64,000 nt of DNA from Pteria penguin. Lineage: Eukaryota > Mollusca > Bivalvia > Pterioida > Pteriidae. Of this stretch, positions 49,801-63,173 are shown piece by piece. Within the stretch, counting starts at the first letter, position 1; each line of letters begins with the position of its first letter. The stretch spans positions 45,447,790-45,511,789 of the forward strand of contig CM068583.1 of NCBI GenBank assembly GCA_035048485.1. The letters run 5' to 3'. The translations under genes were made by a program, and so were the position numbers. The notes beneath the pieces were generated by a model. That model saw only the letters and a list, made by a program, of their open reading frames with translations, was not told where the DNA came from and made no database searches.

Positions 49801-52800
49801 TTCATTTCCTTCATTGTTGCTGTGCTTCTTGGAGCATCCATCACTTTCACTGATTTTTTGTATATGAAATGAGTTATCAAGTAGAGAGCATAAAATGTAC
49901 TTAGAAATACTAATTCTCCATTCAGGATGGAAGATAGATGATATTATGATGAATACATTCAAACAATGTTGGTCAGTGATGGAAAAACTTCACACAATAA
50001 AGTAAGTAAAATTTCACTATTGCTTATTGAAAATTTCTAAATTGGTAAAGATGAAAAATTTTTAGGCCTTTATAGGTGAGTAATTAAAGTCTTGTGTGTG
50101 AAGTCTTCTTACTGTGAGGACTTGCTTCTGTCTCTGATTGGGATTATGGGGAAGGTTCTTCTGCTTAAGAGTTTTGGTTTTTGGCGGGAATGCAAAACAT
50201 TATCGTGTATACAATGATGATGTCTGTCCATCTCTCTGTCTGGTGGTCAGTTTGTAAACATTGTGTTTTAATAGGTTTCTGTTTGAATCAAAATTTCAGA
50301 ACTGAGACAAATAATGCTTGGTCTGTATGACCTTCTTTGTATGGATGAGTAAGTTTTAAAGCTGAGGAAGACCATAGACTTGATACTTTGCATGTTGAAT
50401 GATATTGATGTGATTTGCCTTCACCTAAATTTGCAATCCAGCCTATCATCTCGGGGGAGGGGGGATTGAAAGGTCAAAATTATACTTTTTTCGCTCTTTA
50501 GTTTATTGCTATACCCTAATATTCTCCACCATATAACATGTGCCACCTCAATATGGGTAAAACAAGTCTGGTATGCCATTTAACACAAGTAAGAAATTCT
50601 GACAGTTTGATTTACAGATCTAGCAAATGAAAAGAAATCCAATGTATATTGCAGTAAATCCCCTTGGTATGCATAATAATCTTTTTGCTTCGATACCTAA
50701 AGTTTCTCCAACGGATTCTAGTGTCCTTTTTGGCTGGATTGTGAAGCAAAATACAGTCTATGAAATGGCGATGTCTGTCAATCTGTCTCTGTCTCCCTGT
50801 CTGTCTGTGTCTGTCTGTTCATCCGTCTGCATCAACAATTAGGTTTAGATCTTGCGTATAATTTCATTGCAGAGTAACCATTAAAATGAATTCTTTCAAA
50901 CTCTACATGCAAATACATTTGATAAGCTCTATCCATCAAAACCCTTGTTATGACCTTGACCTTGAAGGTTCTCATTTTCAAGGTCAAATGCATAATTGAC
51001 ATTCAAGTTCATTGCAGAAAGATAATTGACAATAGCTCTTTTCAAACTTCACAGGTAGATACACCTTGATAAGCTGAATCCATCTAAACCTTTACTGTGA
51101 CCTTGACTTTGAAGCATTCCAGTTTCAAGGGCAAATGCATAATTGACCTTGAAGCCAGCGTAGCCTAGTGGTATCGCGTCGGACTCCTGATCAGGGGGCC
51201 GGGGTTCGAGTCCCGCTCTGGTCATGCCAGTGTCATGTCTTTCGGATGAGACAGTAAAAACCAAGGCCCGTGTCGTGGTATGCATGGCATGTTAAAGATC
51301 TCTCACTGCTTCGGGTGGGTCCGTTGCAAAGGTCAAAATTTGTATGCCCCGCATCAGACAGATGCCGTCACCATATATGTGAAATATTCGTGGTGTGACG
51401 TAAAACAAAATCAATCAATCATAATTGACCTTAGTTCAATTACAGAAAAACCCTGAGAGTTATGTCTTTCAAATTTCACATGAAAATAGGTTTGTGACCT
51501 TGAACTTGAAGGTTCCAGTTTGAAGGTCAAATGTGTAACTGACTTTAGTTCAATTACACAAAGACCATGAGAGTTATGTCTTTCAAACCTCACATATAGA
51601 TTGACTTTGATGAACACTCTCCCTTGTGACTTTCTTTTGTGACCTTGACCTTGAAAGTTCCCAGTTTCAAAATCAAAAGCATATCTAAGTTTAGTTCAAT
51701 TACAGAACGATCATGAGAATTAGATCTTTCAAATCACACTTTTAGATAGACCTTGATGGGCTGTATCCCTGAATGACTTTTGTGACCTAGACCTTAAAGG
51801 TTCCCCATTTCAAGGTTAAGTGTATAATTGTTCCCCCTGCAACAAAGCTAGAATTAGATCTTTTAAATCTCACACATTGTTGGTTATTAATGAGCTCTCT
51901 CCATTGCAGCCTTTTGGATCTTGACCTTCAATACTCAGTTAAAAGGTCAAATGCATATTAAAGTATAAATCGGTTGTAACTTTGTCCTGTATACTAAAAT
52001 GGATTATGTTATCACTGTTGCTTCTGTTGGCATATTTTTTCAAAACACATTCTGCTTTTGATTGCCAAAGCAATCCAGCAATACTGCCTTTAGGGGTTTC
52101 TTGGGGTTTTTTTTAATATTAAAGTAATTTGATGTAGTAGTTAGCATTATGAAAGAAAGGTGAAAATATGTATGTCTAATGCTCTCTTTAGATGTAAACA
52201 GCCCAAAGATTTGACTTCACATTTGTCAAGTAATGGCATCTGAACATAGTTTTGGTATCATATTTGAAAATCACATTTTTTGGAAGATCTACAGTTTACA
52301 ATGAGTAAATAGGCAGTAATTGCATGTATTGTTATCTGAAAGCAAATGGTTTTCAGCAAATTTAACAGCTTACAGTATTGACTTATCTTGCTCCTTTCAG
52401 TCTGTGGAATGCTGGTCTCACTGGAGAAACAGTGTTCATTATGGCATCAACACTTACCAGTATTGCTAATCTAAGGTATGTCGTATTTGATAGATATCCA
52501 TGTTAATGCAGATGTATATAAAAGTGATATACAAAATTGAAAAATTTTAGTTATGTTTGAACTTGTTAATGGATGGGCATTGCACACTCTTATGAACATT
52601 TTGAGACAATTTGAATCATTGATTCCTCCAATTTTCATGGAAGATTATGACAATAAGTACATTTTCATGTTTTACGATTAAGTCTTTGTCTTTGCTTCAT
52701 TTATTTGACGTTTTTCTGAACTCAGATGATATCATCACTTTGAAAAATGAAAAACTTTTAGAAAGGAATTGTGTATGTGTTTTATAAGACTAGTGTTATT

Positions 52801-55800
52801 TTGATGGTACTATCCATTTTAATTAGTATTACAACACCATGAAGTCTTTAATGTAAGGCCTATAGAAATAAGAAAAATAATTTGTTTACAAGGGTGTCAT
52901 TGCCATTGTATAGGACCTAGGAGAGATTAAATGCAGCAAAAGTATGGAACTAACGAATCCTTAAAAGATCTTTATATTAAGAAATATAAACATGTGTTTT
53001 TCTAAAATATCAAGTACAGCAGATTCTCTTAGTTGTATACATGATTATATGTATGATTATAACATTATTAAACATAATTACATTGTATATTATTATATGA
53101 TTGTAAAATACATACACATGATTACATTGTCAGGGTTCTCCATATTCTAGGAAATAGCAGGAGATTTTAGAAAAAGTAGGGGGCGAAATAAGGTGCTAGC
53201 GCCAAAGGCACTAGCTTTTTAGTGGGATCTGGGAGCATGCTTCCCCAGAAATTTTTTGAAAAAAAGGAGCAAGGAGGAGCAATTTCTTTATTCTAGACAC
53301 TTAATTATCTTACTTAATCATTGAATCAGTATGCTGTGTAATCTTTGCTTGAAATGAATAAACAAGAATGGTTAATATTATGTGTTCCAGGTCATTACCT
53401 TCTTAAAAAAAAGTTGAGCATGACCCATGCTTAGGCGCTGTTACTTTTTAGATCTCCCACCATCTCTCAATTTCATAGTTTGAGAGAGAGAAAGAAAGGA
53501 AATAGCTGGAACAGACACACTTCTTCTAATGGACTCCTACTCTTTAGCCTTATCCTTGATATCGATATAATCATCTTATTGATCTATGTTTGGATAAATA
53601 AGAGAACATAAACTTTCAAAAGAAGAACTGAAATTGTAAAATAAATTCAATAGTCATTACATTAGATTCTTAAGGGTCTTTCACATTATAAAGAATTGGC
53701 CCAGCGCACGTCTGCATTAGGCAAATGTTCGCTGGCATATGCTGAAGTACGATTTTACATCGCTTTGAATCGTTGTTGTTTGTTCTCATACGTTCACGTA
53801 TGTTGTCGTTCGTTACAAGGAGCAAAAGTTTTTTGTGCATGCACAAAATTTGTTGAAGTATGCTGATGAATAGCTCTTACTCAACGAGAACGGTAGGCAA
53901 CCGGAATGCAAATGTTTTGTTCATGAACAGTACAGTAATGGTACATAACCTGAACGGTCTTTTTCATCCGAGCAAGTCACGGAAATTTGTTTTCGAAAGC
54001 CTTGTGTATTAGTAACAAATTTTAAATGCTTTTTCAACGTATAAGTTTTGTTTTTACTGTAAATTGTTAATGTATGATGTTGATAGCACTGAATATATTC
54101 AGCAACTATTTTGTTCATGTATATATGCACAACCACTGTAATTGCCCAAGATAAAGCTTTCTAGACATATGTAGTCTGTATGAATAGCATTTATTAGTGA
54201 TGTCATAACATCCCGTATTTGATCCACTTTTCAGCACAGAAAGCAGTGTTTGACAGACTTTTGATTGTTATGCTTATGACATCATAATGAAATGTTCGAC
54301 ATTTCGAATCTTGTGTGACGTCATCAAAGTGATATATTGCACTAATGTGCTCGACATTCAACGAAAGTATGTCATTCTGGATTAATGTTACATTGTCATG
54401 GGACACTAGCTGTTTCTTTCAATTTATAACTTTCCTTCGAAGTGATTTGCTGATGTGATTTATAAATAGGAAATGGAAGATTCCAGTATGATATTTTGGC
54501 GTTAAAAGCACATGTATGTAGAATAAGTGTCTTACTTTGTGTTTTCATGCAGGAATGAATCACAATGTCTGATGCATTTATGAGATATAATGCACCCGCC
54601 ATTCTAATTCATTCCTGCATGATAACACAAAGTAAGACACTTATTCTATAAATAATTACCGTATAAAACATAAAATCAAGAATAAGAGATAATATTCAGG
54701 AGTATACAGGTAGATACTAATGTAGATTTACAGGGAATGCCATCTGATTAACCATACTTAGTTAACTATCTTCTGTTTAATGTACCAATAACAACAGTAT
54801 CTAACCATTCATATTGTATTTTCATAAATTGCTGTCACTTCTAATTTCAAAATTGATGCATTCAAAATGTAACTCTAGGCATTTGGTTTAATTATTCTTT
54901 CCCACTCATCTCAGTAATTAATGAATGTATTATCCTATTCACCTTCATAATGTACCAGGCAATTTATACTACAATGAACATTTGAATACAGTCGAACTTC
55001 GATAACTCATAGTGCTCGGGACTTACAAAATCAGTTCAAGTTTCGGTAGGTTTGAGTTATGGAAGTTTTGGAAATCCATGGGGAATTAGAAAGGGAAAGA
55101 TCAAACATTATTACCTACATATGTTTTGTACTACTTTAATACTAAAAATAGCATAAAGACAATATAATATTCTCAATTTATTTAATTTAAATGTAAATCA
55201 TGTCAAATATCATCTACCTATATAATAAAACTAATAAAAAATGTATAACATGAAGATCTGCCCTTATAAAGCCATTCTATCGGCTTTGACATGTTCAACG
55301 ATGTTGGGGGCTCAGCTCAATATCTTAAATATAGGTGATTAACGTTGATTACAGTTTAAGATTTGCAGCTTGTAAAATTCAAGACAATTTTCACCATTAG
55401 CAGTTTTTAATAACTTTCTTTCATAATTATGGCAGTTAAAATTAAAAAAATCATATATCATAGATAATAACAATGATACGCTGATTGTTTAATTACTAAT
55501 GTGGATAAAACATGTAATATACGATCGCACACACAAGTCCATTATAACTTAAACTATTAGGCTTGGACGCACACAACCATGTAATTTTAATCGCTGTGTA
55601 AACAAACCAATTGCACCCTATCCTGTTATTTGCTTCAGGTTTCTGATGGTAAGGTGCTTCGAGTTTTCAGAGATGAGTTAAGTACAAATTTGTCATTGGG
55701 ACTTGAAAATTATTTTGAGTTTTCAGAGGTATTTGAGTTTCAGAAGTTTGAGTTTGAGATTGGCAAAAAAGATCAAGATATTCAAAATGTTCTCAGGACT

Positions 55801-58800
55801 GTAGGATGACTTCAATTTTCTGGGAGTTTTCGATGTATAGGTTATCGAAATTTGACTGTGTATATCGTGTCAAACTAGCATTCATTACATAATCAGGTTA
55901 TTTTGATTGTGTGACCCTATGACCTCCAAAATGTTAAACTTCATTCTCAAGATTATTTCACTTTGTTCTATTTTCATGTAATATTAATTCTAGTTATAGT
56001 ATGTTTGTGTATATTTCATATGCTAAAAGTGTCACAACTCTTGGAGACCCTGCTTTTGTTCATTATCCTTATAATTTGTTTATGATTAAACCTGCAATTG
56101 AAAAAGAATATGCAATGGCATCCTGTAAATTAATGGTAACGTTGACATATTAGATAGATAAGGAACACATACGGACTGGGTGTGTTAATGCATTGGAAGT
56201 AGTCTTAACACTGCTTTGTTATTAGATAATATTCAGTTCAGAGTATAGCTAAGAGTGTATTTAAGTTTAAGTTTAGATTAGAGTTTAAATCTTGTTCCAT
56301 ATTGAGTATAATTTAATATTCAGAATAATTTATGCCTTGGCTTTCAGTTAAGTGCAGTTTTATATTCAAGACTGTTTAATTTATATCTAATCTGTTTTGA
56401 GTTGTGTACTTGACTTTGCCACTGTTATATAATTTTCGCACAAAAAATAAACACTGGAAACAGAACGCAAGCCTTATTGCTATAGAATATGGTCACAGAT
56501 CGAAAGAAAGGACTACAATTGCACCTGTAGAAGATAAAGGGTGTGCCTAGACAAACATGGGAATGTTTTAACCAGTTGAACACAACCTTGCACATGTTCA
56601 CTAAATTTCTTTTTATCCATTTTTATCCTGTGCATAGGAAGTAAAATTTTCCTGAGATTTTCTGCCAAACTTTTGAGTGGGCATCATGCATGGGTGATTA
56701 TAGTATTTAGAGTTTAACCAATGATATTGAGAGAATTATTGACTAATGTAGCTTAAATATAAAATGTCATGCAATCTTGTGTGATTTTATTCAAAATCAT
56801 AAGTGATTTCAAGATGCACAAAATTAAAGTATAAATCATAACTTTTTCATGTGTATTTACACGTTAAAATGTGTTTTATTTTAAGAACCCTCATTCTTGA
56901 TGGTAATTCTGTAAAGGAAGAGAATTGGCATGAGCTGATTACTGATGATAGTCCGTAAGTTCTGGGACATATTTGTTAAAGATAGTTGATCTTATATATG
57001 AATGATATTTTAAAAGAATGTGTTGTCTCCTTGAATTAATTTCTTTTTTCAAATACATATATGACCTCTCAGTACTACAGTTTAGTGTGAAAATGGACAA
57101 GACAGGAAATTTCTATTTTGTTGTCAACTTGATTTATACTCCAGCCAAAAATGAAAGTAAAATTCAATTTCTAAAATGTGTATGCAGTAGTTTTATTGAT
57201 ATATTTATGTTTGATTTTCACTCATTTCAGTGTACAAAATTTATCTCTTCGCCATTGTTGCATCACAGATAAAGGTGCTCTTACTCTAGGAGAAGCTTTA
57301 GGAACAGTTAAACGTGCCAATACCAAACTAATATCTCTTAATCTCTCTGGCAATAAAATAACTGATGAGGGAATCATTCACCTTGGAAATGTGAGTCACA
57401 TAAGTTAAGAAGCAATTAGCTTACAGAATTTTATAATTGTGAAACATTATTTTTGCAAGAGGTATACATTAATTTTAAAAGTGAAATCAAGGATGGCAAA
57501 TATTTCACTTTTGTGTTGAGTCATGCTCAGTGAATTTTTGTGAATATATAGTTCTCATCAATAAAATGAGATTTTAGTACATATATGTTAGAAGATTGCA
57601 TTAACTAACATGTTTTGAAATCAAGAACCAATGGCAGCCTTCTACAATATACATATATTATTTACATTTATTTCTTGTAAAGATATTCCCCCTTAATCTA
57701 GGTAAGAAAACTGTTGATTAAATTTCATTTAGTTTAAAAGTAGACTCTGAGTCATACAGGTACTCTCAAATTTATTCATTCTTTTATTCATATTGATAAG
57801 CATATTTTTATTCATTTTATGTATGAATTTTTTCTGGTAATTGTGCTTTGCATCTTGACATTGTTTTCACTTTTCAGTGTGCTGGATTTTACATGACAGT
57901 ATTTGTATTTTGTTTGTAGGGACTTCGAATGAACAGAACTCTTATGTCCCTATCGCTAGCCAGCAATCAAATAGGAGATAAAGGAGCTATCAAGCTAGGA
58001 GAGGTAAAAATTAAAGCTTCAGTCTTCAGGATAATGAAAACAAAAATGTTTCACAATATTGGGTAAAATAAACATAATTCTAGTAGAGATTTCCCTTGAA
58101 TTGATTTTAATGTATATAATGCAGTTATATAAACAATATTCATTAAATACTTTTTCAGAAATGTTAGAAATAAAATTTTTAATTGAATTTTCAATTCTGT
58201 CTATACTGCAAAAAATATCAAATGGCATGCCACTTTTTATTTATGTTCTAGGTTTTAGCCCGTTTTCCACTTTCACATGAAGAGGTTGTAGAGAGGAGAA
58301 AACAAAAATCATCCATGGGCTCTCCAGACAGAATGAAAACAGTAATATGATTAGAAATAATCCACAAAAATGAAATTCTCATTAAATTGTGATTTATTTT
58401 TGTATTTTTCATTTTGAATTATTAATACAAAGGAAATATGACTTTGATTCTTTGATTTGTATTTTGTTATAGCCACCTCCAAGTCGAAGGGCAGATTCCA
58501 AAGATCGACCTGGAAGTGTTCGAAGTAGTTCACAGCATGATAAGCTTGACAAAACTAAGCAGAAACCCTCAGCTAAAAAGAAGGTAAATGAATACCAAAA
58601 TATGATATTCAATAAACTTGCAAGATATATGTTGGGCATGTTTTCTGTGTTACTTGTAGTCCCAACTTTTCTGTTTTTGAAGAGTGAAGTTAATATCATA
58701 AAAAGACAAAAATTTGATGCAGTTTTCTGTCCTTTTTTTCCTGGTACCGGAATACCTCCATCCAATGAAAAAAAATGTAAAATGATGTGTGTGTAAATTT

Positions 58801-61800
58801 GAAGTGCAGTGGAGATAAACAAAGTGCTTTATTAGTTCTGACAAGTATATCATGGTTATATACTGGAAAACCACTGTTTTTATGACTCAATTTTGATCAT
58901 TTCATATAGCAGTTCTCTCTTAAGACAAAAGTATGTGCATATATTCTTCGATTTTTAGTTTTATGGCTTCAGTGAAAAAAAGAGTATACCAGTAATAACT
59001 CTGTTTTGGAGATAATTTCTCACTGTGAAACTGCAAAGTTAATACCAGAAGAATTTCCTTAACTTATAAAATGTTAATTACACGTTCTACAGTATTCATA
59101 TTGCTTTCAGGATGAAAAAGGAGGAAAAGGTGGAAAAGAAGAAGAAAAGCATGACAAAACCAAAGGAGGGAAAAAGGAAGAAAAAGCTCCAGCCAAGAAA
59201 GGTAAATATTTATTTAGTAATCCTTTTAATGTATCTGGTATTGAGATTTATTATGGTTAGAAGATCAGTACATATTTTTTTATTTAAACAGGGTATAGTT
59301 TGTATTTAATATACCATAAATATCTCAAATCTTGCATTTATCAATCAGATATCCTAGATGTTATAAATATGTATTTCCTACTCTAAATAAGGAGTTTAGT
59401 AATCTGGTTCTGAATATTGCTGAAAATTGTAGAGGTATACAGGTACATGTACTAACAGAACTGGCAACAGCATAAACATTTATCATGGGAAAAATATTCC
59501 TGCAGGATATGCTTGTTTAACACATATGTACAACAAAACTCTTTCTGATACTTTATAATTTAACAGATAGAAAGGTGCTTACATTCAGATTTAGTTTCAT
59601 ATTGAATCAAGTTTGCATGTGATCATATAGCACTCCTATAGTTTAATGCTAGAAAAATCAAATATATGATTAAGTAGAGAAAATATATGAATTCAAATGG
59701 TATTTGCTATCTGAATTATTATAGAGTTCTCATGTACAATGTAGAGCATGTACATGTCAGGAAAAAATCATAAAAAAAAAGAGAGAGAAAATCCACCAGT
59801 ATCACTTCATAGAAATAAATACATATCCTATTTATTTCTGTGTTCAAACAGATCAACTATTGAAAGATTTACAAACAACCATTTCATATGTCAATTTGCA
59901 TATCATGTGAATGGTATTTTATTTTTTCCATTGGGAAACTTACATTTTATAAACAATTTTTTTAACAGATACTAAAGGCGGAAAAGGTTAATACTCTCCT
60001 ATATCTATACATATCTATCATTTTATTTATCATATGGTTAAGGACTATATACTGTAGTAAACTACTATACAGATGCAATATTGTGTCGCTAAATGCTTCT
60101 CTACTTTCCTCTTCATTCTATAGCATCACTTTTGGGCATTTATAGCCAAGTTTTTTTAAACGAATTTGTGTACGTTTATGTATATATGGTTCATTTTAAA
60201 AAGTTCGCTTCAAGAAATGTTTATTCTGCATATTCATTTATTTGTTATCAATGACTGAGAATAACATATTTTATCATGACTTGACCAAATATGGTATATC
60301 ATAGAAAATTGTTTCATTTTATATATCTATTTGTTTTGTATTACTCTTTAAAATATAATTTAGCTTAGGTTTACAAGCTTTTTGAGTATGTTGCTCTTAA
60401 AAAAACAATGATGATAAAATGTTTGCCTTTTCATTTCAATTAAATAAAGACCAGCAGTGTTATTCATAATGTATATTGAACAGTGATAGAAGTGAATTGA
60501 ATAATTTTAAAATTTGGATATGATTTTTCATGCTACTGATGTTTAGCTCTTTTGCAGTTCTGTTTTATCACATTTTATAGCTTAATTCTAGATTTCTATG
60601 CACATGTAGTAATTCAATTTAACATTTTTTATTCATACTTTACATTGTTCAGTTTTAATGGGAAATTGAGGCAGACATATACATTTAACATAACATTGTT
60701 GATTATGATATGAATACCAGTATATTAATTTTATATAATACCTCCACTGCCTAGATACACCACTTGGTTCCAGAAAAGGTAAAACTAGATATATATGTGC
60801 CTAAGAAATGCTTAATTTAGAAATTTCCCTGAATAAATCCCTGACTGATCCATTGAACTCTCTGCTAGATACAAAATGGTGATGGTTTTCTGTCTTGTGA
60901 ATTGGTTTGTTCTGTGTATGATTTCAAAAACTAAATCATACATACATGTATATGAAAGAGGATTGCACATATCTAGTCCATCTTTTAATGTCAAGATTTT
61001 ATGGTTCCCATACAAATGTTGATAAATAACTTAGTTTGTTGCTAAAATATTCCCATTTCATGATGGGTACTGCTACTTAGCAAAAGAAATGACACAATTC
61101 TTATTTGTTGATGGTAACCTCCTAATTCAGCCATTGCAAAAATAGTATTGAGCCAGAATATGACATGAATATATCCAATAAGATATTAATGTAGGTTCTT
61201 ACAGCAATGAATTCTTTTTACTCATTCAGAATTATCACTGAACCAAAGTAAAGTTAAATTTTGGTGTATTATGATGTTGCATAGATATTTTTATGGAGAC
61301 ATTTCTTCAGTAAAATCATCGTCTGGGTTCATCCCCTCAAGTGAGACCTCTCTTAGTGTAATTATTCTAAATAAATATCTGTTGAGTCACCTACCTGGTT
61401 CTTTTAAGTTTTGAGTGACTATAGGGGCTTTATGACTTTGGTCTTCGTCTTTGGTCTTGCATCATACTTAACTGTTTTTAATTTGTTCTTGGAAACTACA
61501 TGGCCAATTGTCTTTATATTTCACTTGAAACATCTATAGAATAAGAGAAACATAGGTCAGGCATTCATGATCCCAGCAGCACTAAGGCCTAAGGGCCAAA
61601 TACATCTTAAAACAGCCTGATCTTTAAAGCTCTTTTTCTCACCATGAAGCCTTGGATTTATATAGAAAAGTAGTGAAAACTTAAAAAAAATTTGTTTTAC
61701 TGCCTTGTGATAATAAAATGTAATATGTATGAAGCCTTCAGCCAAAATTATGAAATACAATATCCCCATAACAGGGGTTCAGTTTCTAAGTGAGGGGAGG

Positions 61801-63138
61801 GACCATATAGCTACAGAGTAACATATATTTCATATAGAAAGTCTGGTCTTTAATCCTGAGAATTGTGACATGAACAATATGCATGGTTATGAAGAACAGA
61901 AAGCCCTCTACAAGATACATAGGTCTTTAGTGAAATTTATAGCAAAGGTGCAGGCTCAAGGAACGAGCTTGATTAGCTTCATAATGAAAATTAATTTTTT
62001 TGTATACTCCTGTGTATTGTTATGATAAACTGTAAAAATGATTATTAAAGGCATAAAACTTTCTACCTAAACTGTGAAATTTATGACCATCGTGATAGGG
62101 CTTAAGGCTCTAGGATGGGCCTATAAAGACTTTATAGTTAAAACATATGTGTATTTAATCGTAGAAAGTCATCTTTACTCTGGTTTTAATGTGATTATAA
62201 ATTGTATGTATCATCATGAAGAGCAGAGGACCTCCCATCAGAAATTTATTACCCTTGGGTCAGGGGGTCAAACTCCAAGAAAAAGCTTAACTGGTTATTC
62301 AATAGCAAAAGAGTTTTCTCCTTTGTAATTAGTACACTATATGCATAATTATTATAACTATAGTTTCATCCTATTGATATATTGAATATTACATAAATCT
62401 TAATGTATAAGGAAAAAGAAACCACCAATAATCAACTTTATTGAACACGAGCTATAAGATTTCCTTATTTTAATAGATTTTTCAAATCCCTTGATTTTCC
62501 CTGCAGGGAAATGTATTTCAACATTTCCCTGTTTTCAAAAGTCAAGGTGAAACCAGGTAGAGGTATTTTAGTATTGATAATTCCCTGCATATTATTATTT
62601 GGCTAAATCCAAAAATGGAATGAAAAGATAAAAAAATGTTCAGTTCGGTAGGCCTGCACACTCAGATGCCCATAAAGGTGCTTTGTACCTCCTGTTAAAT
62701 TCTGATACTTAATTGGTTTCTTCTTACTAGACCTGGATTTAGAAACACCCATTTTAAAAGTGGTAAACTTTTTGAACTAAATAGGTATTACTATTCTGGT
62801 GTATACTTGCTTTCTTCTTTAAGATGATACATCCAATAAACTTGTACAAAGGAGCAATTCCAAGCTTGGAGGTGGATTAGGTGAAGTATTATAGGCATTT
62901 CACTTCTTATTCTCTGTCTCACCTTTAATATCTCACTTGAGAGCCCGGCCACATGATCTTCTGTCTCAAGGATTGTCATCATTGTCTTTCTTTGTGTTTG
63001 CCAAAACACTGCATTGCTGCATGAAGAGTAATCCAAACATTTGTCTTTGCCATTATAAATCCAGATATTTGTTTTATTTATACATATTATAGTATATGTT
63101 ATATTGATCCAGAGAGCAAGAGGGATATTGAGCATTAG

Positions 63139-63173
<35 letters not shown>

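Noticed and set aside
51151..51225. tRNA gene
   Set aside because: A and B boxes are present, but the sequence runs on into a SINE body with a tail and target duplications, and no proper acceptor stem is visible.
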